A stretch of DNA of 64,000 nucleotides from Sulfitobacter pontiacus (GTDB lineage Bacteria; Pseudomonadota; Alphaproteobacteria; Rhodobacterales; Rhodobacteraceae). The notes beneath the pieces are model-generated. The model searched no databases. It saw only the letters and a list, made by a program, of their open reading frames with translations, and was not told where the DNA came from. A program made the position numbers and the translations under genes. The DNA is taken from assembly GCF_040790665.1 (NCBI RefSeq), contig NZ_CP160849.1, forward strand, positions 1,178,001 to 1,242,000. The letters are read 5' to 3'. Below are positions 1 through 8,635 of the stretch, piece by piece (the stretch's first letter is position 1; each line of letters starts with the position of its first letter).

Positions 1-29
1 ACGGTCCACCCCCTGTTGCGCATCTGATG

Positions 30-947
30 TCAGGGCAGGTCAATGCGGTTCCACCGGTGCAAAAGCCGTTCGGGGTCATGGCCCCGCAGCAGCGACAGCA
101 TCCGTCGCGCGCGGTAAAGCCGGATAGACGTCAGCCCGATCAACGCCATCACACGGTTGCGCGCACCCTTGATGCGGGGGCTGGTCATAACCTCCGCTAC
201 AGCGCATAGCGGTGACGGAATAAGCAGCAGCGCCTTTATCGCCCACCGGATCCGGCCGCCAAGGCCGGTACATCGCGTCCAGTCATGGGCAAGCTGCCTG
301 TCCCATTTCAGCCGCAGGCCCGTCGCCGTATGCGGCGGATGATAGACAACCAGATCGGCGGCGAAGCCTATGCGATATCCGGCAAAGGTGGCGCGCTGGC
401 CCCAGTCGCGGTCCTCGGCATGGTGGAGGCCCTTGAACGGGCCGACCGCGTCGAACACCTTGCGATGCACGATCAGATTGCCCGTCCCCGTGAACCCCTG
501 CTGCGCGATATAGCGGTCCATCCGATAAGCAAAAACCGCTTGATATGCGGTCGCGGGGTCAAGTCTGCGCCCTTTACGTTCGATACGGACATCACCGCCA
601 AGGATCCTATGGGGGTCGCGCGCCATATGCGCGGCAATATGCGCCAGCCAATGCGCGTCGGGCAGGCAATCGGCGTCCAGAAAGGCAAGCACATCGCCCC
701 GTGCCCGCGCCGCGCCAAGGTTACGTGCGGGGCCGGGGCCGGGGATCGGCTGGTGGATCAGGGATACCCATGGGTAATCGTTAACAACTTCTTGCGGTGA
801 CCGGGCGGAGCCATTGTCGACGACGATCACCTCGACCGGCTTGCATGTGCCCGCGTCCAGCGCGGCAAGGCAACGCGCAAGGGCGTTGTGTTGGTTGAGA
901 TGGGGGATCACGACAGTGATGCCGGGCGGGGCGGACGGTGTGTTCAT
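30..947 (-). CDS. Family 2 glycosyltransferase
   Basis: A 305-residue GT-A fold glycosyltransferase that would move a sugar from a nucleotide-sugar donor to an unidentified acceptor. The N-terminus has the family 2 pattern: a TVVIPHLN strand near residue 11, the VVDNGS nucleotide-binding loop near 42-47, and an FLDAD metal-binding DxD (D91, D93). A D-R-D-W-G segment in the second half fits the usual acceptor-side motif. There is no convincing membrane domain, so it probably works on the cytosolic face of the membrane. It lies 48 bp downstream of the HlyD-type adaptor on the same strand and may share its transcript. The acceptor cannot be told from sequence. Confidence 0.85.
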   Translation of the reverse strand: MNTPSAPPGITVVIPHLNQHNALARCLAALDAGTCKPVEVIVVDNGSARSPQEVVNDYPWVSLIHQPIPGPGPARNLGAARARGDVLAFLDADCLPDAHWLAHIAAHMARDPHRILGGDVRIERKGRRLDPATAYQAVFAYRMDRYIAQQGFTGTGNLIVHRKVFDAVGPFKGLHHAEDRDWGQRATFAGYRIGFAADLVVYHPPHTATGLRLKWDRQLAHDWTRCTGLGGRIRWAIKALLLIPSPLCAVAEVMTSPRIKGARNRVMALIGLTSIRLYRARRMLSLLRGHDPERLLHRWNRIDLP

Positions 948-995
948 CCCCTCTTAAGACGCGAAGATGGTAAAGATTTCGCTAACGTCGAGGTC

Positions 996-2312
996 TCAGG
1001 AGCCGCGGAACCCCCGGCGCAGCTGGCTGCTGATAGGCTCTGCCAGATAACTCAACACGGTTCTGTCTTTGGTCTTCAAAAACGCCTCGATCGGCATACC
1101 GGGGACCAAACGGACGGAGGCTGGCAGACGGTCCAGCTCGGTACGGGGGATATCCAGAATGACCCGATAAAAGCTGTCGCCATTGCGCGGGTCCACCACC
1201 ACCTGCGGAGAGATGCTGTAAACGCTGCCGGTCAGTTGCGGGGTCGTGTGCGGGTCAAAGGCGGTGAGCACGAGGGTGGCAGGCTGATCATAGCGTACCA
1301 GATTGATCGAGCGCGGATCGACCTGCACCTCGAATTCGAACTTTGACTGCTGCGGCACGATATCCATCAAGGTCGCACCCGCCCCAACAACCGCGCCAAC
1401 GGTCGTGGCGCGCAGTTCGTGCACCATCCCGTCGACGGGGGCCCGAAGGGCGATACGGTCAAGCTGCGCCTGGCGGGTGAGGATCGACAGGGTCAGTTCC
1501 TGAACTTCGGCAGTGACCTCGCGCAGTTGCAGCGCGACCTGTTCCTGAAACCGGCGATCGGCTTGCAGGCTTTCCAGCTTGAGCGTCCAGCGTTGGTGGA
1601 TCAACCGCGCCAGATCCGCCCGCCGCGCGGCAAGGTCACCGCGCAAACCGGCCCGCGTGGACTGTAGTTGCGACAAACGGACCTGCGGGGCCAACCCCTT
1701 TTCAACCAAGCGCGTGAGGCTGCGCAGCTCTGTCGTGAGGATGGCAAGTTGTTGTTCCAGCGCAGAGATTTGGCCGTTAAGGCCCGTGGCCTGGGTTTCG
1801 ACATCGGCAAGATCACTGGCCATACGGGCGCGCATTCCCGCGCGCATCTGGGCCCGCGCCTTGAATATCGCGGCCTGCCCTGCCTGCGCTTGCGACATAT
1901 CCAGCGCGCCGATTTTTGGCGGCAGATCAATGGCATCGAAACGGGGGGCGGGGCTTTCGTCACGCTCTGCCTCCAGACGGGCACGCAGACCCGCTGCCTC
2001 GGCCAGACGGGCGCGCGCCATGCGCAGGTCAATCTGCAAGATCGTGGCATCAAACCGCGCCAAGACCTGCCCCGCCTTGACGATATCCCCGTTCTTGACC
2101 GGCAACTCTGCCAATACGCCGCCATCCACCGTCTGGATCACCTTGGGCTTGCCCGCCACATCGATCTGCCCCGTCGCGATCACCGCCCCCGAAATCTGTG
2201 TTGTCGCGGCCCATCCCCCAAGCAGCGCAAACAAGCAGAACATCGCGGCCATCGCGGCACCGGTAATGTGCCAAAGGCCGGTCTTGGGCTCAGGGGGGGC
2301 ATGATGTGGCAC
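996..2312 (-). CDS. HlyD-family type I secretion adaptor
   Basis: A membrane fusion protein that would link an inner-membrane ABC exporter to an outer-membrane channel. The frame is open to 2360, but GTG at 2312 is preferred because AAAGGAG stands 6 bases before it; this gives 438 residues. One membrane segment (about residues 15-37) is followed by a biotinyl-lipoyl-like half, a long coiled-coil hairpin rich in Arg, Leu and Ala, the second half motif, and a beta-barrel domain ending in an ILSYLAEP-type C-terminus typical of type I adaptors. It is divergent from the RTX/Hint gene, a likely cargo. No exporter ATPase or TolC gene is adjacent, so the partner must be elsewhere. Confidence 0.88.
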   Translation of the reverse strand: MPHHAPPEPKTGLWHITGAAMAAMFCLFALLGGWAATTQISGAVIATGQIDVAGKPKVIQTVDGGVLAELPVKNGDIVKAGQVLARFDATILQIDLRMARARLAEAAGLRARLEAERDESPAPRFDAIDLPPKIGALDMSQAQAGQAAIFKARAQMRAGMRARMASDLADVETQATGLNGQISALEQQLAILTTELRSLTRLVEKGLAPQVRLSQLQSTRAGLRGDLAARRADLARLIHQRWTLKLESLQADRRFQEQVALQLREVTAEVQELTLSILTRQAQLDRIALRAPVDGMVHELRATTVGAVVGAGATLMDIVPQQSKFEFEVQVDPRSINLVRYDQPATLVLTAFDPHTTPQLTGSVYSISPQVVVDPRNGDSFYRVILDIPRTELDRLPASVRLVPGMPIEAFLKTKDRTVLSYLAEPISSQLRRGFRGS

Positions 2313-2882
2313 GGAAAGCTCCTTTGGTTGATGAACCCGGCGGGGATGCTGGGGGTGCATTCACCTTCGACAGAGGCTTGAGGCGCTGCGGCGGCATTCG
2401 TGCGGCGGAATTGAGGCGCGGAGTCTGCATGGCGGCGCGGTACAGGGTCAGGGGCGCCCTGTGGCCCGATGGGTTTAAACCGAGCAAGAGATCAGCCCCG
2501 AGGGGGGAGAGACGGATAAACTCGCTTATTTTCAGTCGACTAGGGCAAAACCTCTGCGGTCAACCTTCCGCAAGCCCCCCCTATGACCGCTGCAAGTTCA
2601 CGCCGCTTTTACCGTGCACTTCGGTCACATCTCTAAATACCCGGCATTTTAGACCATTTGATCACATCGCAGCGCATACGCCCTGCCCCCGCGTTTCCGC
2701 GCTGTGCGCTTGGCGTTGATCCTTACCAGAATGTGTATTGTTTCGATCAAAAGCATAGAAACATGGCCACATTGTTTTTGTTTCCGGTCAAAGTGACGCC
2801 ACATTGTCCCCGTACCCACAACAATACACAGGACGCGGGCCACAGGCCTGCCACCGGTTCAAAGATGTTGAGGGCTGTAACA
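2313..2882. other. Divergent intergenic region, adaptor / RTX gene
   Basis: About 570 bp without a supported gene. Reading frames extend into it from both sides but lack coding character, and the chosen starts on both flanks have better ribosome binding sites. It should hold the divergent promoters. The right half is more AT-rich and contains two exact copies of GCCACATTGT (2766-2775 and 2798-2807) and a 10-bp inverted repeat (2732-2741 with 2821-2830). No clear -35/-10 pair could be fixed. Confidence 0.6.
2732..2830. promoter_or_regulatory. Repeat cluster upstream of RTX/Hint gene
   Basis: TGTGTATTGT at 2732-2741 is matched by its exact reverse complement ACAATACACA at 2821-2830. Between them lie two direct copies of GCCACATTGT whose starts are 32 bp apart, close to three helical turns. 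The cluster ends about 50 bp before the ATG at 2883. The spacing suggests protein binding on one face of the DNA, but the regulator is unknown. Confidence 0.35.
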
Positions 2883-5800
2883 ATGGCAACCAGATTTAAC
2901 GTTTTCTACCTTGGGAATGTCGGTCGTATCGATACGACCGAGGGAAACCAGATCAGCGAAAACGCACGCTCGCTGGAGGGGGAAACCTTTGGGGGTGCCA
3001 ACAGCCCGCTTTACAACAACATCAAATCCTTCTCTCCGGGGGCGCGGGGGTATGGAAATACTGCACGCGGCACATACTCTACTGATAACAGTGGGGAAAA
3101 CGGGTCTGATACCTTCCGCATCGACGATGGCAACAGCCAGAACTTTGACGCCATCGCTTCCTATGCCGCGACGCTGACCTACGCCGACGGTTCCCAGGCG
3201 ACCGTAACGGCGATTGTCTTCCAATCCACCAACGGAGACCTGTTTCTTGCGCCGGCTGCCAGCTCCTCCGATTATCAATCCGCGCTTGAGGCGGGGCCCA
3301 TCGACTCCATCACGTTCAACACTGTCTCTTCAAACGAGTCGATGATGTACGCCAGCCGCGTCGATGCCGACTATGTTGCGCCGGATGGCACCGTTGATGG
3401 GACGTCGGGTGATGATTCCATGCGTGTGGGATCGACGGACGCGCAAGCCGACGAGGTGGACAACAGCGGCAACGTGGTGAAGCTGGGCGCGGGCAACGAC
3501 AAAATCTCGGCCGGGTCGGGCGATGACACAATTTTGGGCGGTGCGGGAAATGACTATATCGCGGGGAATGACGGCGACGACCGCATCCACGGCGACGCCG
3601 ACACCACTGAAGCAACGTCGTTTTCCTGGGCCAACCAAAACATCGAAGATGGTGTCAGTGTCACGGGTGGCATCACCGGCGTCACCGACTCCGGCGATAT
3701 CCAGGTCACGATGTCGCTTGATCAGGGGGAGAACTTTCGCTCTGCCACGATGGAGCGGAACGACCCGCTGTACGACTACAACGAACTAAGCGACAGTTCG
3801 TCGATCCATATCCTTGGCGGTGCGGCGGGGTCGGACCCGAATACCGCGAAGATGAGCATCGACTTCTCGTCGCTGGACAGCGGCGTGTCGGACGAGGTGA
3901 GCAATGTCACCTTCGGTATTTTCGACATCGATCAGGCCTATGGCTTCGTGGATGAAGTCATCGTGCGGGCCTATGACGCCGACGGCAATCTTATCCCTGT
4001 TAATCTGACGGCGGGCAATAGCGATACGCTGGACGTGAACGACGAAACCGGCCGTGCCATCAGCACGGATGCGGGGCGGGGCACGACCAATGCCAAGACG
4101 GGTTTCCTGCAGGTCGATATCGCGGGCCCCGTTTCGCGGATCGAGATCGAGTATAACAACCACGACCCCGATGATACCGGCCACGCGATCCGTGTTGGCG
4201 ACCTCAAGATGTCGACCATCAGCGCGACCGATGCGGGCAATGATACGCTGGACGGTGGGGCTGGCAACGATACGATCTATGGCGACGGTGGGGATGATAG
4301 CCTTTCCGGTGGGGCGGACAATGACAGCCTGTCCGGCGGCAGCGGTGACGACCGGATCGAGGGTGGCACGGGCCACGATACGATCGCGGGCGGCACTGGC
4401 AATGATGCCATGTCGGGCGGGGATGACGCCGATCTGTTTGTCATGGAAGATGATTTCGGCACCGACAAAATCGCCGGTGGCGAAGGCGGCAAGGACTATG
4501 ATGTCGTTACCTTCGACGCGCTGAGCAACGGTGTCTCTGTCACCTATACCGGCGCAGAGGCGGGCACCGCGACCGAAGGCCCCAACAGCGTTTCCTTCAC
4601 CGAGATTGAAAAGCTGGTTCTGACCAGTTCATCGGATTATGTGGATGCCAGCATTGGCGGTGTCGCGGTTGATACCGGTGCAGGCGATGACACGATCAAG
4701 GTTGGTGATGGCGCCTATAACATCGACGCCGGCACGGGCGACGACCGGATCATCCGCGAGGCGGGCACCACAGCGGACGACGCGAACTCCGTCATCGACG
4801 CGGGCGATGGCATCGATACCTATGTCGCAGGCAGCGGGCTGGGGGCGGACCACACCGTCGATCTTGCCGCCAGCCGGCTGGACCACGCAGGAAACGACCG
4901 TGGCGATCTGCTGAACTTTGAAAACGTCGCGCTCGAGAACTCTGCCGCGTCGGTCAAGGGCGACAGCAAAGACAACACCATCACCGCGCGCGGAACACAG
5001 GACAACAGCTTGTCCGGCGGCGACGGCAATGATTCAATCGATGGCGGCGGTGGCAATGACAATCTACATGGCGACGCGGGCCGCGATACCCTGATCGGGG
5101 GCGACGGCAATGATACGCTGGACGGCGGTCAGGGCGATGACCAGCTGACAGGCGGCGACGGCGATGACGTATTCGTCTACTCCGGCGGTCACGACACGAT
5201 CACCGATTTCAACGCGGGCAATACCGGCCCGCTGGATGACGACGACACCACCAATAATGATTTCATTGATCTAAGCGGCTATTACGACAAGATCTTCGAT
5301 CTGCGCGCTGACTATGAAGACAATGGCATTCTGGATCAGTCCAACTTCGAAACCACGGATTACACCTATAATTCCAAGTTCGAGGATGGGTCGCTCAAGT
5401 TCATCGGCGTGCAGGCGCAGCACTTTACCTACGACAACACCGGCGTTGTCTGCTTTGGCAAAGGCACCGCCATCCGCACGCCGCGCGGGGATGTCTTGGT
5501 CGAAGACCTGCGTGTCGGCGATCTTGTCACCACAATGGACAACGGCCCGCAGAAAATCCGCTGGATCAACACGCGGTCCTACGATCCCGAACAAATGCAA
5601 AAGGGATCACATCTGCACCCCGTGCTGATCAAACGTGGCACTTTCGGTGCCGAACGGGATCTCTTGGTCTCGCAGCAACATGGTGTTTTGGTCGGCCAGA
5701 GCGGCGACAGCTTTGCCCGCGCCAAACATCTTGCCGACGCGGCCAAAGGCGTGCGCATCGCCAAGGGCAAAAAATCGGTCACCTACGTTCACCTGATGTT

Positions 5801-6152
5801 TGACGACCATCAGGTGATCTTTGCCGAGAACGTCCCGTCGGAAAGCTTCTACCCCGGCCCGATGGCGCTGACGCAGATGAGCAAACCGCATCGCGCGGCA
5901 TTCTCCAAGGTACTGCCCGCCTTGGGCACGGGGCGCGTCAGCCGCGAAGAAGTCGCCAAGGTCTATGGCCCCACAGCACGCGTGTTCCTGAAAAAGAAAC
6001 AGGTGTTGAACCAACACGGCGCGCCTGCGCGCGGCAAGGGCAAGACCCCCTCGCGCCTGATCCTGCAAGCAAGCGCTGATCTGGCCCGGCAGCAGGCGAC
6101 CAAGGCCATTCGGACCCGTAATACAGTGACAACGGCAGAGGCCCGCACCTGA
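2883..6152 (+). CDS. RTX calcium-binding protein with C-terminal Hint domain
   Basis: A 1089-residue acidic protein, probably exported by a type I system. ATG 2883 is chosen because GAGGG stands 8 bases before it; the frame is open further upstream without support. There are three blocks of glycine/aspartate nonapeptides (GGxGxD type), near residues 205-240, 450-515 and 710-770, which would bind calcium outside the cell. The segment after residue 850 is a Hint (hedgehog/intein-like) domain starting at C857 in CFGKGT, followed by TPRG, VEDLRVGDLV and a later QQHGVL block. Hint domains can catalyse self-cleavage or splicing; whether this one is active is inference. The biological target is unknown. 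Confidence 0.88.
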   Translation: MATRFNVFYLGNVGRIDTTEGNQISENARSLEGETFGGANSPLYNNIKSFSPGARGYGNTARGTYSTDNSGENGSDTFRIDDGNSQNFDAIASYAATLTYADGSQATVTAIVFQSTNGDLFLAPAASSSDYQSALEAGPIDSITFNTVSSNESMMYASRVDADYVAPDGTVDGTSGDDSMRVGSTDAQADEVDNSGNVVKLGAGNDKISAGSGDDTILGGAGNDYIAGNDGDDRIHGDADTTEATSFSWANQNIEDGVSVTGGITGVTDSGDIQVTMSLDQGENFRSATMERNDPLYDYNELSDSSSIHILGGAAGSDPNTAKMSIDFSSLDSGVSDEVSNVTFGIFDIDQAYGFVDEVIVRAYDADGNLIPVNLTAGNSDTLDVNDETGRAISTDAGRGTTNAKTGFLQVDIAGPVSRIEIEYNNHDPDDTGHAIRVGDLKMSTISATDAGNDTLDGGAGNDTIYGDGGDDSLSGGADNDSLSGGSGDDRIEGGTGHDTIAGGTGNDAMSGGDDADLFVMEDDFGTDKIAGGEGGKDYDVVTFDALSNGVSVTYTGAEAGTATEGPNSVSFTEIEKLVLTSSSDYVDASIGGVAVDTGAGDDTIKVGDGAYNIDAGTGDDRIIREAGTTADDANSVIDAGDGIDTYVAGSGLGADHTVDLAASRLDHAGNDRGDLLNFENVALENSAASVKGDSKDNTITARGTQDNSLSGGDGNDSIDGGGGNDNLHGDAGRDTLIGGDGNDTLDGGQGDDQLTGGDGDDVFVYSGGHDTITDFNAGNTGPLDDDDTTNNDFIDLSGYYDKIFDLRADYEDNGILDQSNFETTDYTYNSKFEDGSLKFIGVQAQHFTYDNTGVVCFGKGTAIRTPRGDVLVEDLRVGDLVTTMDNGPQKIRWINTRSYDPEQMQKGSHLHPVLIKRGTFGAERDLLVSQQHGVLVGQSGDSFARAKHLADAAKGVRIAKGKKSVTYVHLMFDDHQVIFAENVPSESFYPGPMALTQMSKPHRAAFSKVLPALGTGRVSREEVAKVYGPTARVFLKKKQVLNQHGAPARGKGKTPSRLILQASADLARQQATKAIRTRNTVTTAEART

Positions 6153-6180
6153 CCCTAAAACGCGGTATAGTCACTGTATT
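6120..6180. repeat. Inverted repeat spanning the RTX stop codon
   Basis: AATACAGTGA at 6120-6129 and TCACTGTATT at 6171-6180 are exact reverse complements, with the RTX stop codon between them and a further partial copy (CACTGTA) just after. There is no following T-run, so it is not a standard Rho-independent terminator; it may fold at the 3' end of the message or be a binding site. Confidence 0.35.
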
Positions 6181-6196
6181 CTACACTGTATCGCAC

Positions 6197-6226
6197 AAAA
6201 AAGGCGGGCGCATTTCTGCACCCGCC
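6197..6226 (-). terminator. Rho-independent terminator of the HdeA-like gene
   Basis: On the minus strand a 10-bp stem (one G-T pair) with a GAAA loop is followed by six T. It starts 24 bases after the stop codon of the minus-strand gene at 6251. On the plus strand the T-run is missing, so it serves the minus strand only. Confidence 0.85.
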
Positions 6227-6250
6227 CGCAAAACCCTGAAGGGTTAAGTC

Positions 6251-6703
6251 TTATTTGTCGCCTGGCAGACCGGCAGCGGCCTCACCAACTGTGGCGTCAA
6301 GGTTCTGGTTACATACAACCATGAACTGCTCCATCGCGGCTTCGTCCATAGGCTCTGCCGTCATGTTGGATTCAGCAGTGTTACCACCTGTGTCTTCAAC
6401 AGCTTTCAGATCACCTTCCAGCGAACCTTCTTCAGCTTCGTCGTTAGTTGCTTCAGCAGCTGTCACTGTTGTAGTGGTGGTTGCATCGCCGGTGTCACGG
6501 CCAGAGTCGCCCATTGAGCCACCGTTGTCACCATCGTCGATCTCTGCGATCGCAGCGGAAGCCACCATCATCTGATCGTCTTTCGACAGTTCGTTGAACT
6601 CGGCGCAGGTCATCGAGGTGTCAGCATGTGCGGCAGCAAATGCTGGTGCGGATACGGTACCCATAAGGGCGGCAATAGCGAGTGTCTTAAATGTGTTGGT
6701 CAT
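6251..6703 (-). CDS. HdeA-like acidic secreted protein
   Basis: A small exported protein of 150 residues. The start at 6703 is fixed by AGGAG 6 bases upstream; the frame continues beyond it without support. A signal peptide ends at an AFAAAHA-type site near residue 23. The mature part begins with TCAEFNELSKDDQ and ends with an MVVCNQN segment, so two cysteines bracket the domain as in HdeA-type acid-stress chaperones. Unlike HdeA, the middle is a long run rich in Asp, Glu, Thr and Gly. Family membership is a tentative pattern match; a periplasmic role is inferred. It has its own terminator and is divergent from the peptide transporter operon. Confidence 0.6.
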   Translation of the reverse strand: MTNTFKTLAIAALMGTVSAPAFAAAHADTSMTCAEFNELSKDDQMMVASAAIAEIDDGDNGGSMGDSGRDTGDATTTTTVTAAEATNDEAEEGSLEGDLKAVEDTGGNTAESNMTAEPMDEAAMEQFMVVCNQNLDATVGEAAAGLPGDK

Positions 6704-6875
6704 CGTTAAGCTCCTAAATTCTCGTTTCTGCATACCCAACCCCGTGCAGCGCGAATTGGTTCCCCTGCCCCAAAACTAATCGCTTCACCAAAAAGAGAGC
6801 GACGGGTAAGCCGTTCGCCTTAAAAAGGTTTTTCTGCGCTGGACGCTGTTGGATTGCGCGCCTACCTTCGGCCCC

Positions 6876-7823
6876 ATGATCCGGTACACGCTCAAACGTT
6901 TGCTTTCGCTCTGTATCAGCCTGGCTGTTGCGTCGCTGGTGATCTTTACCGTTATCGAAGTTGCCCCCGGTGACCCGGCCTCTTTTATGTTGGGGATGAA
7001 CGCGCAGCCTGAGACGCTTGCTGCGCTTCGCAACGAACTTGGGCTCGATGCATCGAAACCGGCGCGCTATCTGGCTTGGGTCGGCGGGCTGCTGCAAGGG
7101 GATTTCGGCACCTCCTATACCTACCGCACCCCCGTGTCCGAGATGATCGCCGCGCGGCTTTGGGTGTCCCTGCCGCTGGCGCTGTACGCGCTTGGGCTGT
7201 CCACGCTGATCGCCTTTCCCGCGGGGATCTATGCGGCGGCACGGCGTGGCAAAGCCGGTGATATGGGGGTCATGGGGGCCACACAACTGGGGGTCGCGGT
7301 GCCCAACTTCTGGTTCGCGATGATCCTTGTGCTGATATTCGCCATCAACCTGCGCTGGTTCGCCGCCGGCGGTTTTGTCGGCTGGGATCAGGGTGTGCTG
7401 ACGGGGCTGCACGCCCTGACCCTGCCCGCCATTGCGCTGGCCCTGCCCCAGGCGGCCATTCTGGCGCGGGTCATGCGGTCGGCGCTGCTGGATGTCTTGG
7501 GCGAAGACTATATGCGCAGCGCCCGCGCCAAAGGGCTGACCGAAAGACAAGCGCTGTGGCGGCACGGGTTACGCAATGCGCTGATCCCTGTGCTGACGAT
7601 CATCGGGCTGCAATTTTCCTTCCTGCTGGCGGGGTCGATCATCATCGAACAGGTGTTCTATCTGCCAGGGCTTGGACGGCTGGTGTTTCAATCCATTTCG
7701 GCGCGGGATCTGATCGTGGTGGAATCCGTGGTCATGCTGCTGGTCTTCTCGGTCATTGTGGTGAACTTCCTTGTGGATCTGGCCTATGCGGCGGTTGACC
7801 CGCGTCTGAGGGCGCGCGCATGA
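6876..7823 (+). CDS. Peptide ABC transporter permease, DppB type
   Basis: The first membrane subunit (315 residues) of a peptide/nickel-type ABC importer. The start at 6876 gives the usual MIRYTLKRLL beginning; the longer TTG-started frame has no support. About six membrane segments are present, with the characteristic first-helix motif VIEVAPGDPA and a later cytoplasmic EAA-like loop around LGEDYMRSARAKGL that contacts the ATPase. Its stop overlaps the next start (ATGA), so the genes are translationally coupled. No substrate-binding protein precedes it, which is unusual for the family. Confidence 0.93.
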   Translation: MIRYTLKRLLSLCISLAVASLVIFTVIEVAPGDPASFMLGMNAQPETLAALRNELGLDASKPARYLAWVGGLLQGDFGTSYTYRTPVSEMIAARLWVSLPLALYALGLSTLIAFPAGIYAAARRGKAGDMGVMGATQLGVAVPNFWFAMILVLIFAINLRWFAAGGFVGWDQGVLTGLHALTLPAIALALPQAAILARVMRSALLDVLGEDYMRSARAKGLTERQALWRHGLRNALIPVLTIIGLQFSFLLAGSIIIEQVFYLPGLGRLVFQSISARDLIVVESVVMLLVFSVIVVNFLVDLAYAAVDPRLRARA

Positions 7824-8635
7824 ACCGGAACCTGATCCTTGGCGCGCTGCTGACCTCGGTCTTTGTGCTGTCCGCGCTTGTGTCCTTTGTCTGGACGCCG
7901 TTTTCCCATACGGCAATGGATATCCCGAACAAGCTGCAAGGGGTCGGCGGTGCGCATCTGCTGGGCACCGATCACTTTGGCCGCGACATCCTGAGCATGA
8001 TCATGGTCGGCGCGCGCACCTCTATCGCCGTGGCGCTGGTGGCGGTGGGTATCGGCATGGGCCTTGGCGTGCCGCTTGGTCTGTGGGCGGCAGCCAAACG
8101 CGGGTCGCTGGTGGACGAGATCATCATGCGCGGCAACGATCTGGTCTTTGCCTTCCCTTCACTGGTGATCGCGATCCTGATCACGGCGATCTTCGGGGCC
8201 AGCGCGGTGAACGCGATCATCGCCATCGGCATCTTCAACATTCCCGTCTTTGCGCGTATCTCCCGCGGGGCCGCGCTCAGCCTGTGGGAGCGTGAGTTCA
8301 TCCTCGCCGCGCGGGTCGCTGGTAAATCGGCGGCGCGGATCTCGGTCGAACATATCCTGCCCAATGTGACCAATCTGTTGATCGTGCAGGGGACGATCCA
8401 GTTCAGCCTCGGCATTCTGGCCGAGGCAGGGCTGTCCTATGTCGGGCTGGGCGCGCAGCCGCCGACGCCATCCTGGGGCCGGATGCTGGCAGATGCGCAG
8501 ACCATGGTCAGCATCGCACCGCATATGGCGCTGGTGCCGGGGTTCGCGATCATCCTGACGGTGCTGGGGCTGAACCTGATGGGCGACGGGCTGCGCGATG
8601 CGCTGGACCCGCGGTTGCGGGTGCGCCGGATATGA
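7820..8635 (+). CDS. Peptide ABC transporter permease, DppC type
   Basis: The second membrane subunit (271 residues) that pairs with the upstream DppB-type protein. Family marks are the LLGTDHFGRDILS motif after the first membrane helix, about five further helices, and the EAA loop around LWEREFILAARVAGKS. It ends with the usual LGDGLRDALDPRL-like tail (here MGDGLRDALDPRL). ATGA overlaps link it to both neighbours, so the three transporter genes form one tightly coupled unit. The substrate is not defined by the permease sequence; peptides are inferred from family and from the peptidase at the end of the cluster. Confidence 0.93.
   Translation: MNRNLILGALLTSVFVLSALVSFVWTPFSHTAMDIPNKLQGVGGAHLLGTDHFGRDILSMIMVGARTSIAVALVAVGIGMGLGVPLGLWAAAKRGSLVDEIIMRGNDLVFAFPSLVIAILITAIFGASAVNAIIAIGIFNIPVFARISRGAALSLWEREFILAARVAGKSAARISVEHILPNVTNLLIVQGTIQFSLGILAEAGLSYVGLGAQPPTPSWGRMLADAQTMVSIAPHMALVPGFAIILTVLGLNLMGDGLRDALDPRLRVRRI

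Noticed and set aside
2658-2882. 75-codon upstream extension of the RTX frame
   Set aside because: The ATG at 2883 has a good ribosome site, and the extension is neither a signal sequence nor similar in composition to the rest.
3490-5180. Tandem GGCGG/GATGAC-rich DNA repeats that could look like a repeat array
   Set aside because: They are codons of the RTX nonapeptides; spacing is coding-driven and there are no CRISPR-type unique spacers.
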